Part shown: positions 38,234 through 50,574 of the stretch, piece after piece
Layout: each line of letters begins with the position of its first letter
Numbering within the stretch: the first letter of the stretch is position 1
Assembly: GCF_051014685.1 (NCBI RefSeq)
Contig: NC_135060.1
Span: 4,030,001-4,094,000 of the forward strand
DNA: 64,000 nucleotides
Source of the DNA: Ptiloglossa arizonensis
Lineage: Eukaryota; Arthropoda; Insecta; Hymenoptera; Colletidae
Direction of reading: 5' to 3'
The notes under the pieces: model-generated
Told to the model about the DNA's origin: nothing
Seen by the model: only the letters and a program-made list of their open reading frames with translations
The model's database searches: none
Position numbers and translations under genes: made by a program

Positions 38234-39517
38234 ACTCTTGGCAATTGGTAACTATTTGAATACTTTTACGACTAACTGTACATTACAAAGTGCGTCTTAC
38301 ATTATATACAATTGAAACGTAACTTACACATGTAAATGGCAGCTTTACAAGACGCGTATAAAATTCTTTACAGACACATATAATGCATTCTGGCATTACA
38401 CGTGAGTAAATTAGATGCAGACGTCTTTACATTACCCTGAATGGATTATTTATAACCCATACTGTTATTACTGTATAGACACGAATATTTAGTGTCAGCT
38501 AGTATCGGTGTTACCCGACAGCTATAAACAGTAACAGAAAACAGTCGTTTTCAAGCTCGTAAAGAGGTCGAATGTTTTCGAATGGCGTACGTCTTTCATT
38601 GACAAACTATTCATTTGTGACAAAGTATGTAAATCCATGATGTTTCGCTACACACCTGCGTGTGTACTACCTGTGACAATATACGTAAGTATATTTGTTT
38701 CATTAATACTTAGATACATTGTGCATATTGTGAACTATATTAGGAATGATTACCTTCCTGTTAAATACACTAAAACATCCAACTTGGGAATGTAACACGA
38801 TAAAGAGTCAAATTGAAACTTGCATATTATAAGATATGATATAAGTCTTTCAGGATGTAGTTTCTTTTTTTCTAAGTTTTTTTTTCATTCGTTATACGTT
38901 TCCTTATAACAAAGTATTTGAATTATTATGCTAGAGAAATACAAATATTGCTGTTACAAATGTATCCATTTGGTAAAGTCTATAAAAGTGAGAATACGTC
39001 TATAAATTTTGTAACTGTTGGTTTTAAATTATCCGACCTATTCTAGTTTCATATTCTTGAAAGTATATAGTGGGAAAAATAGATATGTATTATCAAATGA
39101 TGGAAAATTGTTGCTATGTTAAATAGGAAAGTATTGCTCATGAATCATTTCAAGTGAGTTTTCGTATCTTTTGCTAAAAGTGAGCACAGTGAAGAGTGCA
39201 TAATTATTAAAATAATTTTTCCATATGTATGTAATAAGCTTAGAAATTTTATGAGATCAGTGATGATTTATCAAATGTACATAAGTAACAAAAATACCCT
39301 TTGCAGCAATTGTTTACTTTTGTAGACACTGGAACATTAGTATTAGATAAATGCAACTTCAAAAAAAGAGGAAATTTCATTGAACATGACTGTACATGAC
39401 TTTTGACGATGTAAAAACGGTAAGTTATTCTGCTAAAGACAGTTACATTTCCACATTTCCAACAACCTTACCCTTTTTTCTAAATTAAAACCTATACACC
39501 TACAGGGTCCTTTTGTG

Positions 39518-39828
39518 TCATTCGTCCCATAAACAATTTTGTTTCATTTTAGAGTAGTATGAGAATATAAAACATTTTTTACAAGTTTTTATACCACATT
39601 TGTATGGAGTGGCTACTTTTTTACCATCACCTTTGCCCTTGCAGAATTTTAAACCACACGGATACCACCCAATGCATAACTCTAACGAACATGTGCAAGG
39701 TGCCCACATATTAGATGTGTCTGAACATCTGGTCACAAATAATGATCTGGAATCATTTGTACCTTGTTGCGTCACAGAGTTTGTGCTGAAGTTGTATACA
39801 GCTGCCATAAGCGAAAGTTCTGAGGAAC
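39518..39828 (-). CDS. oaf: oaf exon 4 (Cys-rich C-terminus)
   Basis: The acceptor TTTGTTAG precedes GTTCC. The exon has ten cysteines, in the order CSDTS, CTCSLELC, WYPCGLKFC, YKCGIKTCKKC and CLWDE, and then a stop. Human OAF ends in an equivalent arrangement with the same CLWDE motif, here at the extreme C-terminus. Confidence 0.94.
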
Positions 39829-40814
39829 CTAACAAATTAAAAAATAACATTTTAGATACAGCAGCTAAATTTAAAAAAAGACTAATTTTATATTATCTAA
39901 TGCTCAATTGACTTTTAGATATTTATACTAGTTATAAAATTATTAGTTTTTTGGAGACAAAGTATATTTTTATACAATACTATCATTCATTAATGTAACT
40001 TACCAGGCCTTTGAATCCATTGTTTTATATCTTCGTTTCTTGTATAAGCAGATCCTGCTGCTTCTCCACAAAGGGTTGCAATATGCTTGGATATATCTTT
40101 TGACTCAGAAACATCCAAGAACAATTCCATTGTATAATTCACATGACCTTTATCTTCTTCAGCTACACGAACAGTGCCTGGATTCTTTTGTCTCAATTTA
40201 GACATCGCATCGGAAGATATAAAGTCCACTTTGAAAAAATGATTCACAAAGCACAAAACTTGATATTGATTCTGGCCTCGTTCTTCTTCACCAAGAACTA
40301 AGGCTTTTATAATTTGTACTTCCTACAGAGAGATTTTAAATATTATCTAGTTATTTATAAAATATATTCACAGGAGAATTTCAAATCAATTAATTACATT
40401 TTTGAAATCAATGAGCTGTGTCACTAAAGTACCATCTGAGCATTGAAATTCTAAAGTAATTACATCCTCTGTAATATTGGATGAAATTGTTTCCAATAGT
40501 ATATCACCACCCTGTGAAACAAAAAGAATAAATAAAACATATAATTATTTAACTCTAAAAACTTTTGTAACCAAATTTTCTCTTCTTTGAGGTTAATACG
40601 ATTAACTGCTACAATAACTAGATATATCGATTGACGTTTTGCAAAGATTGTTTTCACGATTACATACTTTTTCATCGATAAGATTACTGATGACTAAACT
40701 AAACAAATAAATTTGTACCTGATTTTTGACATTTATGAGCAAATGAGTCGTACAAACACCATACAAATGTTGCAATAAGAAACAGATTGTGAATAATTCG
40801 TTGAGTATCTTCAT
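39518..40814 (-). CDS. oaf: Out at first (OAF) secreted protein, four exons, complete
   Basis: Secreted protein of the OAF family (Drosophila out at first, human OAF), whose molecular role is poorly understood. Seen: minus-strand exons 40719-40814, 40398-40511, 40004-40322 and 39518-39828 join through GT-AG introns of 207, 75 and 175 bases (phases 0, 0, 1) and give 279 residues, close to the family's roughly 270. Residues 1-21 form a signal peptide (MKILNELFTICFLLQHLYG). Family landmarks follow: DGTLVTQLIDFK, LGEEERGQNQYQVLCFV, AMSKLRQKNP, and a Cys-rich C-terminus with WYPCGLKFC, YKCGIKTC and the final CLWDE. Sequons NIT, NYT, NFS and NDS fit secretion. The start chosen is the first in-frame ATG; an in-frame TAG lies about 27 bases upstream. 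No second membrane segment is seen. Confidence 0.95.
40004..40322 (-). CDS. oaf: oaf exon 3 (core domain)
   Basis: The exon runs from the acceptor CTCTGTAG to the donor CCTG|GTAAGT. It carries the best-conserved OAF core: EVQIIKALVLGEEERGQ, CFVNHFFKVDFISS, AMSKLRQKNPGTVRVAEED and EAAGSAYTRNEDIKQW. Phase 1 at its end splits a Gly codon shared with exon 4. Confidence 0.94.
40398..40511 (-). CDS. oaf: oaf exon 2
   Basis: Thirty-eight codons lie between the acceptor TTTCACAG and the donor AAT|GTAATT. They encode GGDILLETISSNITEDV and then a Cys-containing DGTLVTQLIDFK segment that is typical of OAF proteins. A glycosylation sequon NIT is present. Confidence 0.93.
40719..40814 (-). CDS. oaf: oaf exon 1 (signal peptide)
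   Basis: This exon encodes the initiator Met, a hydrophobic signal sequence and the start of the mature domain (HLLINVKNQ). It ends at CAG|GTACAA in phase 0. Leu-rich residues 7-18 form the hydrophobic core, and cleavage is likely near the VCTT sequence. Confidence 0.92.
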
Positions 40815-40829
40815 TGTTGCATGTTGCAA

Positions 40830-41449
40830 TTGCGTCTATTACAGTATCGAGCACTGCTTCAATTAACTTTGATGAATCGACATTTATTTCAATGATAAAT
40901 ACTTTTAATATAACCTATTCGCAAGACCTCTCCACTCTGCACTCCATCGCGGTCGAAGCACACATACATTTACCTCCAAGAGCATCGATTACGTCTGTTT
41001 AGATTAGTCCGTGAATCGTATAAAATTGAATTTTATTATTACTTTTATTAATATTTTAATACCATTCGATTTATCTATCGTTTAACGAAAAAGTTTATTA
41101 CGATTCTGTAGTAATAGAAAATAAATGCTTACTAAAATGAAAGAACAGGAAATATAAATAAAATTGCGAAAATATACGTATATAAAATTAAATTATTAGA
41201 TAAAGTAATTGCTAGAGAATACAAATAGAAACAGATACAAGTAGTATGACTGAATTACATAAAATTCGTACGTGTATTTTGTCTTATATTTACACACTGC
41301 ACTTTGTTGTTCCGATAATATGAGAAAATTATTTTGGTTGCCTAAATTTCTTTTCTACAAATTTAATTTCCATAAATTTGTTGTAAATTTATACCAAAGT
41401 AACTTAACATCCTTTAATTCCATTCAAAACAGGACGTTAACACGAATTG
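40830..41449. other. Spacer between oaf and the upstream same-strand gene
   Basis: These 0.6 kb should contain the oaf promoter and 5' UTR and the 3' UTR of the next gene. Minus-strand AATAAA hexamers at 41044-41049 and 41032-41037 could end that gene's transcript. No coding exon was seen. Confidence 0.5.
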
Positions 41450-42254
41450 TTATTCCCTTTTCAAAGTTCTTTCATTTTCCCGCGATTTCATCGTAATGGA
41501 ACTTCGCTGTTTGCTCGTTCGTCCTGTTAACGGCGACGCATTGGAAGATGAACAGGATCCTCTATCTTCTCTGCAACTACTCAAAATAAACGATATCCGA
41601 TTGAATTATATTTACGTAGTTATTCTATACCAATCTAGATATTTAAAACGAATAATGTAATGGTTTTAAAACTATTACAGACTTCGATAAAGAAATCAAT
41701 CGTCCAAATGGACAACGTTCAAGACTAACATTACAGAATAACACTTACAGTATTTTCAGTCGTAATTCGGTCAACGTGCACGGAGTACTAGGTCTTTCGA
41801 CAGGTTTTAAATCGTATGTTTTTAAATGTGCATAAACTGGTATCTGAAAACAAATTTTACATAAATTATCATTGTAACGATAAAAGTTACCAGTGAAAAA
41901 TCGTATACTCGAGGCTTTTAAAATTCCCGTTCGAATAATTCCAATTTCTCTTTTTCCGTGTACTTCGTCTTCGACTAGATTTAAATAAGCCCGCCTTAAA
42001 ATACGTAACCGTAAACTATCGAATTATCGGATAGAAAAGTTACTTACGTAAGATAACGACGTATCGAGAATCGTCGGTTCGATATACTTTTTCGGTATAT
42101 CAGGAACTCGATAGGAATGACCAAGTATCGGTGCTTTCAAGCTTTCCCCATAAAGAATCGTCGACGATACTTGGTTCCCGGCGTTATTCGAGTACGATTC
42201 GTCCGAATCGTGCAACCGTGAATCTTCCTCATCGATTATTTCTGTATTTTCCAT
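41450..42254 (-). CDS. Unrecognised 140-residue hydrophilic protein, three exons
   Basis: I do not recognise this protein. Minus-strand exons 42048-42254, 41749-41843 and 41450-41570 join through introns of 204 and 178 bases with good donors (TAC|GTAAGT, ACT|GTAAGT) and acceptors (TTTTCAG, GTTGCAG), giving 140 residues. The N-terminus is acidic (MENTEIIDEEDSRLHDSDES), the middle is more ordered in look (VPDIPKKYIEPTILD, IPVYAHLKTYDLKPVERP, TPCTLTELRLKIL), and the C-terminus is Ser/Arg-rich and basic. No signal peptide, membrane segment or zinc motif is seen. An alternative final acceptor six bases upstream (GAGTAG) would give a different, shorter tail (LAEKIEDPVHLPMRRR), so the last exon is less certain. 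The gene lies 0.6 kb upstream of oaf on the same strand. Confidence 0.62.
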
Positions 42255-45200
42255 CTCGTCGAACGATCTCTACTAACCGACCGAGCAATAAAGTTTTAAA
42301 CCGCAACCAGGCTGAACTACTTTCACAGAAATAAAGCCGGGGACCCACTCAACATGGAGTACTAGCTTCCAGATAATGATTCGAGGGTGCTCTTCAACAT
42401 TATGCTCGCCAAGGAGTTCACGAACTGAAGTTTCATGAATCGATATTTGGTCGATAAGTTCTGTTGAGCGACGGGTACCAGGGAGTTACTATTGAATCCC
42501 ATAGGAGACCCTGCGTGGGACGTAATTATTCTTTTTCCCTACTGCTTCCTTTCTTCGGTGGTCTATACACGTTTCAAGTCACGTACGTCAAAGTTCACGT
42601 GACTCGTACCAATATTTTCGTCTCTTCTGTGGTTTTTTTATTCACAATAACAGTCCTATATTTATGCGTTTTCGTGTAGAAAATTTCGTAGATGTGGACG
42701 GAATACGAGGATTTTAACGATCATCAACGATGCTTTCGCACTTTTCGTTTGCTTATAAAATATACGTATCTGTATTAGTATATTTAAACGAACGTTAGCG
42801 CATCGGTGTACGTTGATGCAATCGATAGAACAACTGTACGCTAGAGTATCGAGTGATGTTTCATTGAAGACCGTACGTTTACGATGTAATTTAGTATTTT
42901 CTGTTTTGAGACACATTTTACGACTTCCTTTTTAATGAAATATTCGTTAATGAAATATTTCATTTTCCATTTGAATAATTCTCTTGGTCGCAGTACTTTT
43001 CAATTATACGTTTTTCCGTTGCGAAAGACTCTCCCGTGTGAACTATTACATAAATTTATTAGCACACGTGCGAAATAAATACAAATATGTCATATATTTT
43101 TTTTTTTTTCTTTTTCTTTATTAAGTCGGAGAAAGTACAACTTTGCGACTCGGGTTGAAATAAAAAAAAAAAGTGAAACGACACGAAAATGCAATTGCAT
43201 TTTCGCAACTTTGAGGTGCAAAGGATGGAGAATAAAACGACGGAAAAATGATATCGTGTTCTCCCGCCACTTTGAGGCGCAAGAGATGGAAAATAAAATG
43301 AAATAAAAATAATATTGCACTTTTATAACTTCTAAGTACGAGAGGTGAAAACATAGAAAATAAAAAGACGCGTTTTATCGTATAAGAAATGATAATTTGA
43401 ACAAAGTACGCGAACACTGTGTATTTGTAATTTTGAATTCCAAGGAAAACAAAGGAAAGAAGCATTTTCTTGAAACTTTCTAACATTTGCCGAACTTTAA
43501 AAAATGAGAAATGAAAAACGGATAAAAGTGACAGATCGGTGATACCCGATTATCTAAAATTATTTGAAACAAAATTAAACGAATCAAGTTTCGCGTTATG
43601 TTGTATCTTGTTTATTCGGGATATCTTATTCGTTAACCAAAATTACGCAACTTTATTGATTTTCAAACGAACGTTTCTATCACGCATATGTTATCGCTGT
43701 TATAGATACGGCCGTGTTTTCTCAATAGTAAATTAATCTTAAAAAAAAAATGTTGTTCCACGATGTATCGACTTTTTCTCAACCGATGCACTTAATTTCG
43801 TTTTAAATAATTTTAGATAATTGTATACCATTAAAGATGTTCCAAAAAAAGTTTCGTCGAAAACGTTACAAATATACAAGGTATTTATAGAAATTGATTG
43901 CTCGAATGGACTTTGAAAGTACTATCAAAGATATTCTAAAGTCTGTCTATCCTAACGAGCCAAGACTGAACTCTAAAATGTGTTTCTTTTAACGTCTCGT
44001 TAAAATCTTTTCCAACGTAGAGAAATGTTCAAGCAACATTTTCAACGTTCAGATATCATTATTTTCCTTCTAATTAACAAGAACCATACGACTTTGAATC
44101 ATCCCGCGGTCAAAGCACCTTTCCCTTGAACAGAACACCAGAGTACGAAATTGACCTCTCGGACTAGTTACATGGTCGGTCACTTGCTTCGTGAAAAGAA
44201 GCACTAGTGACTGAAACGAGGAGTGAGAAAGCAAGCAAAAAGAAGCTACTTAATGAGTAATTGCTTGGCAGCCTGACATAGGATTTTTCAATGTAGACGT
44301 TAAAATTTAAACCAACCTGAAAACAGAAACACCTTGCACTAAAGATCGGCACGGATGTAGCGATTCCAATGCTCGATATAATATTTAGCTATGAATTTGT
44401 TACGTCATTTTAATTCCAGAGCTACGTTCCTCAAAGTGTGCTCTACGAAGCCCTAAAGCTCCGCGAGACCTATTCAGGTGTTCCGCAATGTTGAAACTAT
44501 TTTCATAATTCATAGAATTATCATTCCTTGTTGTAGCACTTACACCTCGGTGCAATATTATTGAGTCGATATCTTTCGAGTATTAATCGCGCGAAAAGTA
44601 TACTTAACTTCACATACAATGAATCGATACATCCAAGAACCACGTTCGTTCAAATTGAAAAAAATAATCTTCAAATTTTTTCGTAACATTTTACAATAGT
44701 TTTACGAAGTTAAAGCTCCTTGCTACAATCCTTTCGTGAATGTCGCGGGGTTTTAACATTGTTACGTAATTTTCAAGAGTTTCAGCGAATCAGAATCGAC
44801 GAAATATTTGAACAAGTTTGAACAATTTTTCTTCAAATTTGGTACGAGAAGAACACGTCCACCGAGAAGGTATTCGCATCTCGCGGATTCCTGGAATTCT
44901 GACGAGATTTTCAAGAAATTTTATTTGAATATTTGTAAATATTTCGAATGTATTTGTAATTTTATTTCCGTTCCTTCTTAATTAATGAATCGTACTCTCC
45001 GAGGAAGAGATCTAGGGAAAGAAGAAAAGGGGTCGTGTGTGTAAATATTTGTGTAATAATAATTAAATGGAAAAATGTTAGCATTTTATGCTTGTAGGTA
45101 AATAATCCGTTGTTATTCCTCTTTCTGAAGGTTTATGGTTAAGTTCTAGACCGAATAGGTCCTTGACACCAGTCGTGCATCCACATTGGCGGACGTTGAA

Positions 45201-48200
45201 CCAGGGCTGGCGATTTACTATTCCATAGTTATCGGGTATCGGATGATATCGTTTAGGAAATTTATTTAAGAATATCGAAACCTTTGTGGGAAATACGATT
45301 TAGCTGTCTGGTCGGGTTGTAAGCGGTATGTTTGCGAGAAACGAGAATTCTGCGTGTGCTGGTAACGTCAACTTGAGTTGAATATGGTTTCCAGAGTCAC
45401 CACCTCTTAAAACGTAGGGTACTCTAGAAAACGACTGGTCTTTCACGACGTTGGTACTTGGGCTCACGTGTCACGAACTCCCATAAAGTGAAACATCTAT
45501 TCCATTCCGCGTTTGTGTTTCAACCGAAACAAAGTAACCAAACCAGATTTAATAGAAAAGAAGACACGAGAATTCAGCTGGCTTTCGTTACGCCGGATAT
45601 TAATAAGCTTTCTGTAAATATTAAATCGGTTTGGTAATAAAGAAGCAATGCTTTTGTTTCGAAAGATAATATAGTGATTTTTCTTTAAAATGATTATACA
45701 TTTAACAGGTAACGGATTCGTTTTTATCGTACATTTATTAAGTTATCTGTAAATAAAATTCAATGAATCAATATTCGCCAGATTTTTAGGTTTCGAATAA
45801 TTGGTCAAGTACTCGTATGGAACATTATTAAAAGTAGTATTTAGGGGTCAAAGGAATAAGGTTATCAGAGAATAAGGGTAGAGAAGGCATGACCTCTCTC
45901 TATCTCTATCTATCTATCTTTCTATGGCTGAGATCGATAATCGCTGAAGAATTATTTCACCAATTATCTCGTGCAATAATTATTATCACAGCTAATAGTT
46001 GCGCGACAAATATTATTGACAAGGTATTTGGTATTCGCGCAGCTGAATAATCATTATAATTGATAAAAACTAACGTAGAACGTAATTTGTTAAATTTTCG
46101 TTATAAATTTTAATGGCGCAAAAAATGTCTACCCCTCTGATAGAATATTTAACGTATCTACAAATTGTCTTCAGGTTTAATACAAAGAGGTAAATATTAA
46201 CTAGTGTCGCTTCTTTGCAAGAAATCGACACCCGGAACGAACAATTATATTATTCTTTCGATGAAATGTTTAAGTGATTCGTAATTTATGTCTCGCACGC
46301 TACGAAGTGGTTAAATTTTGATTATTAATTTCGTTTCTCGATGAAGGAATCAATTCCATAGGTGAATCCGTTTCGAATAATGTTCTGGTAGTTATTGCCT
46401 TAGAACGGAACAATTTATATTCGCAAAGAAGCGTAGAGAAAACACTGTGAATATGTATACAATATATAGCTATACACGGGATACACGTCGTGAAGCATTT
46501 TCCTCAAACTCAACGAATCAGACAGTTCTTCCGATATTAAATTATCGCAAGAGGGGCGGGCTTAATTCTGAAGCACTTTCCATCTGCGATCTCATTCTCC
46601 GCCATTATTATTCTGTACGTGCATACATAAATATGTATATCGGTGGTTGCGTATAAACCGTGGAGTAATTTTTTTTTTCTTTCATTTTACGATAAATTTT
46701 TCATTTTATGATAAATTAAAGGTCACGTATTATAAACGTGGCTCGCGATTGCTGCATAATCACTATACTTCAACGACGAATCGATCGATGGGTATCTTCG
46801 TACCGTTTACATCGTTCGCGAATTACTATTCAATTTTTGCCTCGGGAGGGATAAAAATTAAATCGATGAAACGTTACTATTCCTGTATTTGAAAATCATT
46901 GTCAAGCACGAGGACGTGCACGTGTCCCCGAGTGCTCTTCGGAAAATAACGCCAAATGTACGCTATATGGCCACGTCAAAACACGTCAATTATTATTCTC
47001 GATTTAGCTCGGCACCGGTATGCATACGTTGCTTCTACCCTGCTTTACGAACCTCCGCTTTCAACCACAAACCTATATTCGTACATACAGGAGCGATTTC
47101 TTAGAGTTGAAATCCTCGTGTTCAACCATGAATGGGGTCCGGGTTATGAATCAATTTCCCCTTGCCACAAGAATGTCGAACACAGGGAATCTTCCGTTCT
47201 GATGATGATTCTCAATTCTTCGTTCTTCCTGTATCTTTCGCTCGATTGCAATTCTCTGGGTATTTTTCTAACAGCCAAGATAGAGGTACAATAGGACCTC
47301 TGTTATTAAAGTTAATACACGAACGAGTCGGAAAACGTTGAATTCACTTTTCGGATGGTGATTTCTACGACTGGAAAATAAGAGAAATTTTTATAACAAA
47401 TATCAGGGAAGCAATGTACGTAGGTAAAATATAAATACAAACATGTGATTCAACGTGGTCTGAAAACAAGATTGTGCATCTTCTCGATTGCCAAATTGCA
47501 TACTTTTTTCAATATAATTCGTCCAAGCCTTTTTTCTAACGTAGAAAATACTTTGAAAATTTTTAATAACGATCTCGTACGATTTTCTTTGCTATTCAAG
47601 TATTATTTCGTTATTCTTCTGACACTTCTAACCATAGAATTTCAATTTTTACGATTTCGAATATTGGAAAATCAATTGCAGAATAATTACCACCACGTTG
47701 CTTGTTCATGAATCGATTCATTTACGATATTGAAATATTTTTTATTTACTAAAAAGGGTTGCAAGAAAATGAAACCAAAATACCGAATATAACAAATTGT
47801 CTATACACACAATTTTTCAACTATTCTTAATAATGTTACACCGCTCTCGCGATTTTCTATTTCTGAGTTAGTTTACGTTTTATTGTTATAGTTGACTCCC
47901 AATTCGTTCATTCTAATACCATAATTACGCGATCTACAGGTTTTGTACAAAATTGTTACGATCGAATGTAATTTTTTCCGATATAAAATCGTGTTCTAAT
48001 AATAGATCGACCGAATAACAAAGAATCTGGACTACAGAGTTCAGACAATGGAAATTCTACTGTAATACAATTCCTTTAACGTTCGAACCTCTCCTGCAAT
48101 CGATGTTTTCCCTCTTTGTGTACTTTATACCTTTTTCGTTTATCAACGATACCATTCTGATACGAAGTATGGAAGTAACGTTTAATAAATTAGAATTATT

Positions 48201-48849
48201 TATTAACCAACGGTCAAGTTATTCGACGAAACTCCATTGTTTCCACAATTATTCTAAAAAATAGATCGGACAAATTATGATGCGGGTACATTAATTTCTC
48301 AATAAATTCTTAACATGGAAGGTTATTTAAGTCGTTTCGATTAAGTATCGTAATTGATTGTCATATATGGACTATCCAGTGCTAAAAATAATAAAATAAT
48401 ATATCATAATGTAACATAATATACCGAACGGCGCGAAGAAAAGAAATTTTTTAATTATTATATCTCGATGAAATAAGAGCAGAGAAACGGGTATATTTTG
48501 TATAATTCCTGCGTAGTATTTTACGTCGAATATCGAAAATAATCTACGCGCTGAACTACCCTTGCGTCATCAGTGGATAATTTATTCTTAACTCTCTTGG
48601 AACAAGACTGACTTAATCTTCAAGTAGGTAGGGTGAATACAAATTTGAAACAGTCTTGCAAACTATTGGTTACGGGGTGGTTTCGTGCTGCACGGAAGAA
48701 AGAGAAGAATGTAAAAGAAAGTAGTATTTCCTGGAAAAATGATTCTATAAAAATATCGATAAAGATGAAAGCGACGAAAGAACGTGCAACACGTTACGGT
48801 GTAAAACTTTGAAGTACCATGACAACCAGCACTCCGAGTTTATGGAGGC
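42255..48849. other. AT-rich intergenic region
   Basis: No supported exon on either strand. It contains a 60-bp degenerate repeat (43128-43375), a short hairpin (44179-44211) and a CTAT microsatellite (about 45895-45925). The upper part next to 42254 should include the promoter of the 140-residue gene. Confidence 0.5.
43128..43375 (-). repeat. Degenerate ~60-bp tandem repeat
   Basis: AACTTTGAGG-like words followed by TGCAAAGGATGGAGAATAAAA recur at about 43139, 43208, 43269 and 43328 (spacing 59-69). Copies have diverged considerably. Confidence 0.7.
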
Positions 48850-48908
48850 TTGAGGTTTTCTAACCCTTTCAAACCCATGTCCAAGATTTCTTCAGAGTTT
48901 GCATTTAC
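48850..48908 (+). repeat. Direct repeat flanking the minisatellite, left copy
   Basis: TTTTCTAACCCTTTCAAACC and TTCTTCAGAGTTTGCATTTA match 49481-49539 in the same orientation with few changes. The copies lie 631 bp apart on either side of the 38-bp minisatellite. Confidence 0.85.
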
Positions 48909-48998
48909 AAATTTACAATAGCTGCCGGATAATGAACTTCCCTGTGTCGCAAGGTTAATTAATGCTATATTATTGGTTTCACTAACACACAATACATT

Positions 48999-49245
48999 AC
49001 TATATTATACGTATTATTATTACTATATAATATATTACTATATTATACTATTATTATTACTATATAATATATTACTATATTATACGTATTATTATTACTA
49101 TATAATATATTACTATATTATACGTATTATTATTACTATATAATATACTACTATATTATACGTATTATTATTACTATATAATATATTACTATATTATACT
49201 ATTATTATTACTATATAATATATTACTATATTATACTATTATTAG
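48999..49245 (+). repeat. 35-38 bp AT-rich minisatellite, about seven copies
   Basis: The unit ACTATATTATACGTATTATT + ATTACTATATAATATATT repeats. Some units lack three bases at the ACGT position, giving 35-bp forms. Copies are nearly identical. Confidence 0.93.
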
Positions 49246-49480
49246 TCTCGTTACCGTACAATATATTACTACACAGTGTGTCCCTTAATTTATAATACCC
49301 ACTTCAGGTGTCGATTGTACACTTAAAATCAATGAAAAAGGTTCGTATAAACTTATGACCTATAACTTCTCCTTGTTAATAAGATATAACGGATTTGACG
49401 TTATCCGATTACCTTTATAGATGATGTTCAAAGGGACCACCTTGCGTTTCCAGGTAGCCTGTACGAGTTTTACGAGTGGC

Positions 49481-49539
49481 GCGAGGCTTCCTAACCCTTT
49501 CAATCGCATGTTCAGAATTTCTTCAGAGTTTGCATTTAC
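49481..49539 (+). repeat. Direct repeat flanking the minisatellite, right copy
   Basis: Partner of 48850-48908 (CTAACCCTTTCAATCGCATG, TTCTTCAGAGTTTGCATTTA). Could be remains of a duplicated element. Confidence 0.85.
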
Positions 49540-49674
49540 CATCGTTAGCTGAATGTTGCAATGTTAATTGGTCCAGTTTTACTCAAAGGGCGGTCCGCGA
49601 CTCTTAGAGGCAGTACCGCCCCTAGAGATCCCGGGCCCTGGAGCAATTAGAGACCTCGCTATTTTTATTCTAAT

Positions 49675-49699
49675 ACAGTGGGTGATCAAATTATTACGA
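49675..49699 (+). mobile_element. Possible Tc1-like end
   Basis: ACAGTGGGTGATCAAATTAT resembles Tc1-type ends (CAGTGG...CAAAATTAT). No partner or transposase was found. Confidence 0.22.
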
Positions 49700-50365
49700 A
49701 TACTTTGAAACTACCGTTTACTTGAAATTTGGGCAAGAACGAAATTGAAAATGTACTCAACTCGTAGCAACATCTGGCAACTATTTCAAAGCGTTTACAT
49801 TTTAAATCTTGGCCGAATTTAACGTTGGATACACGATCGAAGTGAACTTTGCACGCGAACCGATGCGACTGGAGATGCAACACATTGTAAATACAATTTT
49901 CATGCGGTATAATTTTTAGTCGAGAATTTTCTATTTCGAGGTTAACGATTAATACAAGTTTTTACGTCGACGCGGCATTGTAGAGTTAATATATGTCCTA
50001 CTGCAAGGAGATATTATGGGAGGAGGGGTTAGTATAAAATGGCGAAACTATGGTAAGCGAGACCATTTGATTGGCACGAAGCCAAATTCGAAATAAACTT
50101 CGTTTTGTGGTGAAAATTTTAAAAACACAATTTCTTTTACCAATTAAATACAAACTGAAAATATTTTGCAATCGAAGGTTCTTTTCTTCGAGAGGTTTGA
50201 AAAAAATGTGGGACCAATTCTATACGTCGTAGACAAAAGAACCCTTCCTCGTCGTTTTTACTGGATGAAACATTGCTCCGTATATTTAATAGATTTTCAT
50301 GCGCCGCGTGATGCATTGATTACAATTTTTTTTATTCATTTTTGGCACGCGATCGCAAAAAGATT

Positions 50366-50446
50366 CGCCATCCCTGGACTAGTGGGTCGACCGAGTTATG
50401 TGCGTTGTCCAAGTGGGCCGCGGTCAGACAAGTTTGAGACACACTG
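50366..50446 (-). mobile_element. Possible hAT-type transposon end
   Basis: Read on the minus strand it begins CAGTGTGTCTCAAACTTGTC and continues TGACCGCGGCCCACTTGG, closely like the ends of many animal hAT elements (CAGTG, TCTCAAACTT, then a GC-rich GGCCCA stretch). The other end was not identified and no transposase frame is present, so it would be a MITE or fragment. Confidence 0.4.
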
Positions 50447-50574
50447 AATTAGTCGATCGATACTCGGACATTCTTGACGGATGTTTCTCAAGAATAGAGC
50501 GTTCGAAACGTTTAGTATCGTGAATTCAATGTTAGGGCCACGTTCACGAATCACGTTACGTCGTCTTATTATAC

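Larger units (their letters stand above)
33880..39517. other. AT-rich intergenic region between convergent Sox and oaf genes
   Basis: No coding exon was recognised on either strand. The region is AT-rich with a (TA)n/(AC)n tract at about 35461-35512. The part next to oaf (about 38.2-39.5 kb) is probably the oaf 3' UTR, since the first minus-strand AATAAA below the stop is at 38228-38233. Further minus-strand AATAAA hexamers occur at 38155-38160, 37628-37633, 36754-36759 and 36741-36746 and could serve longer 3' UTR forms. Confidence 0.5.

Noticed and set aside
40815..40829. Upstream extension of the oaf start by five codons
   Set aside because: It would start at TTG. The first in-frame ATG is at 40814 and directly precedes the signal sequence.
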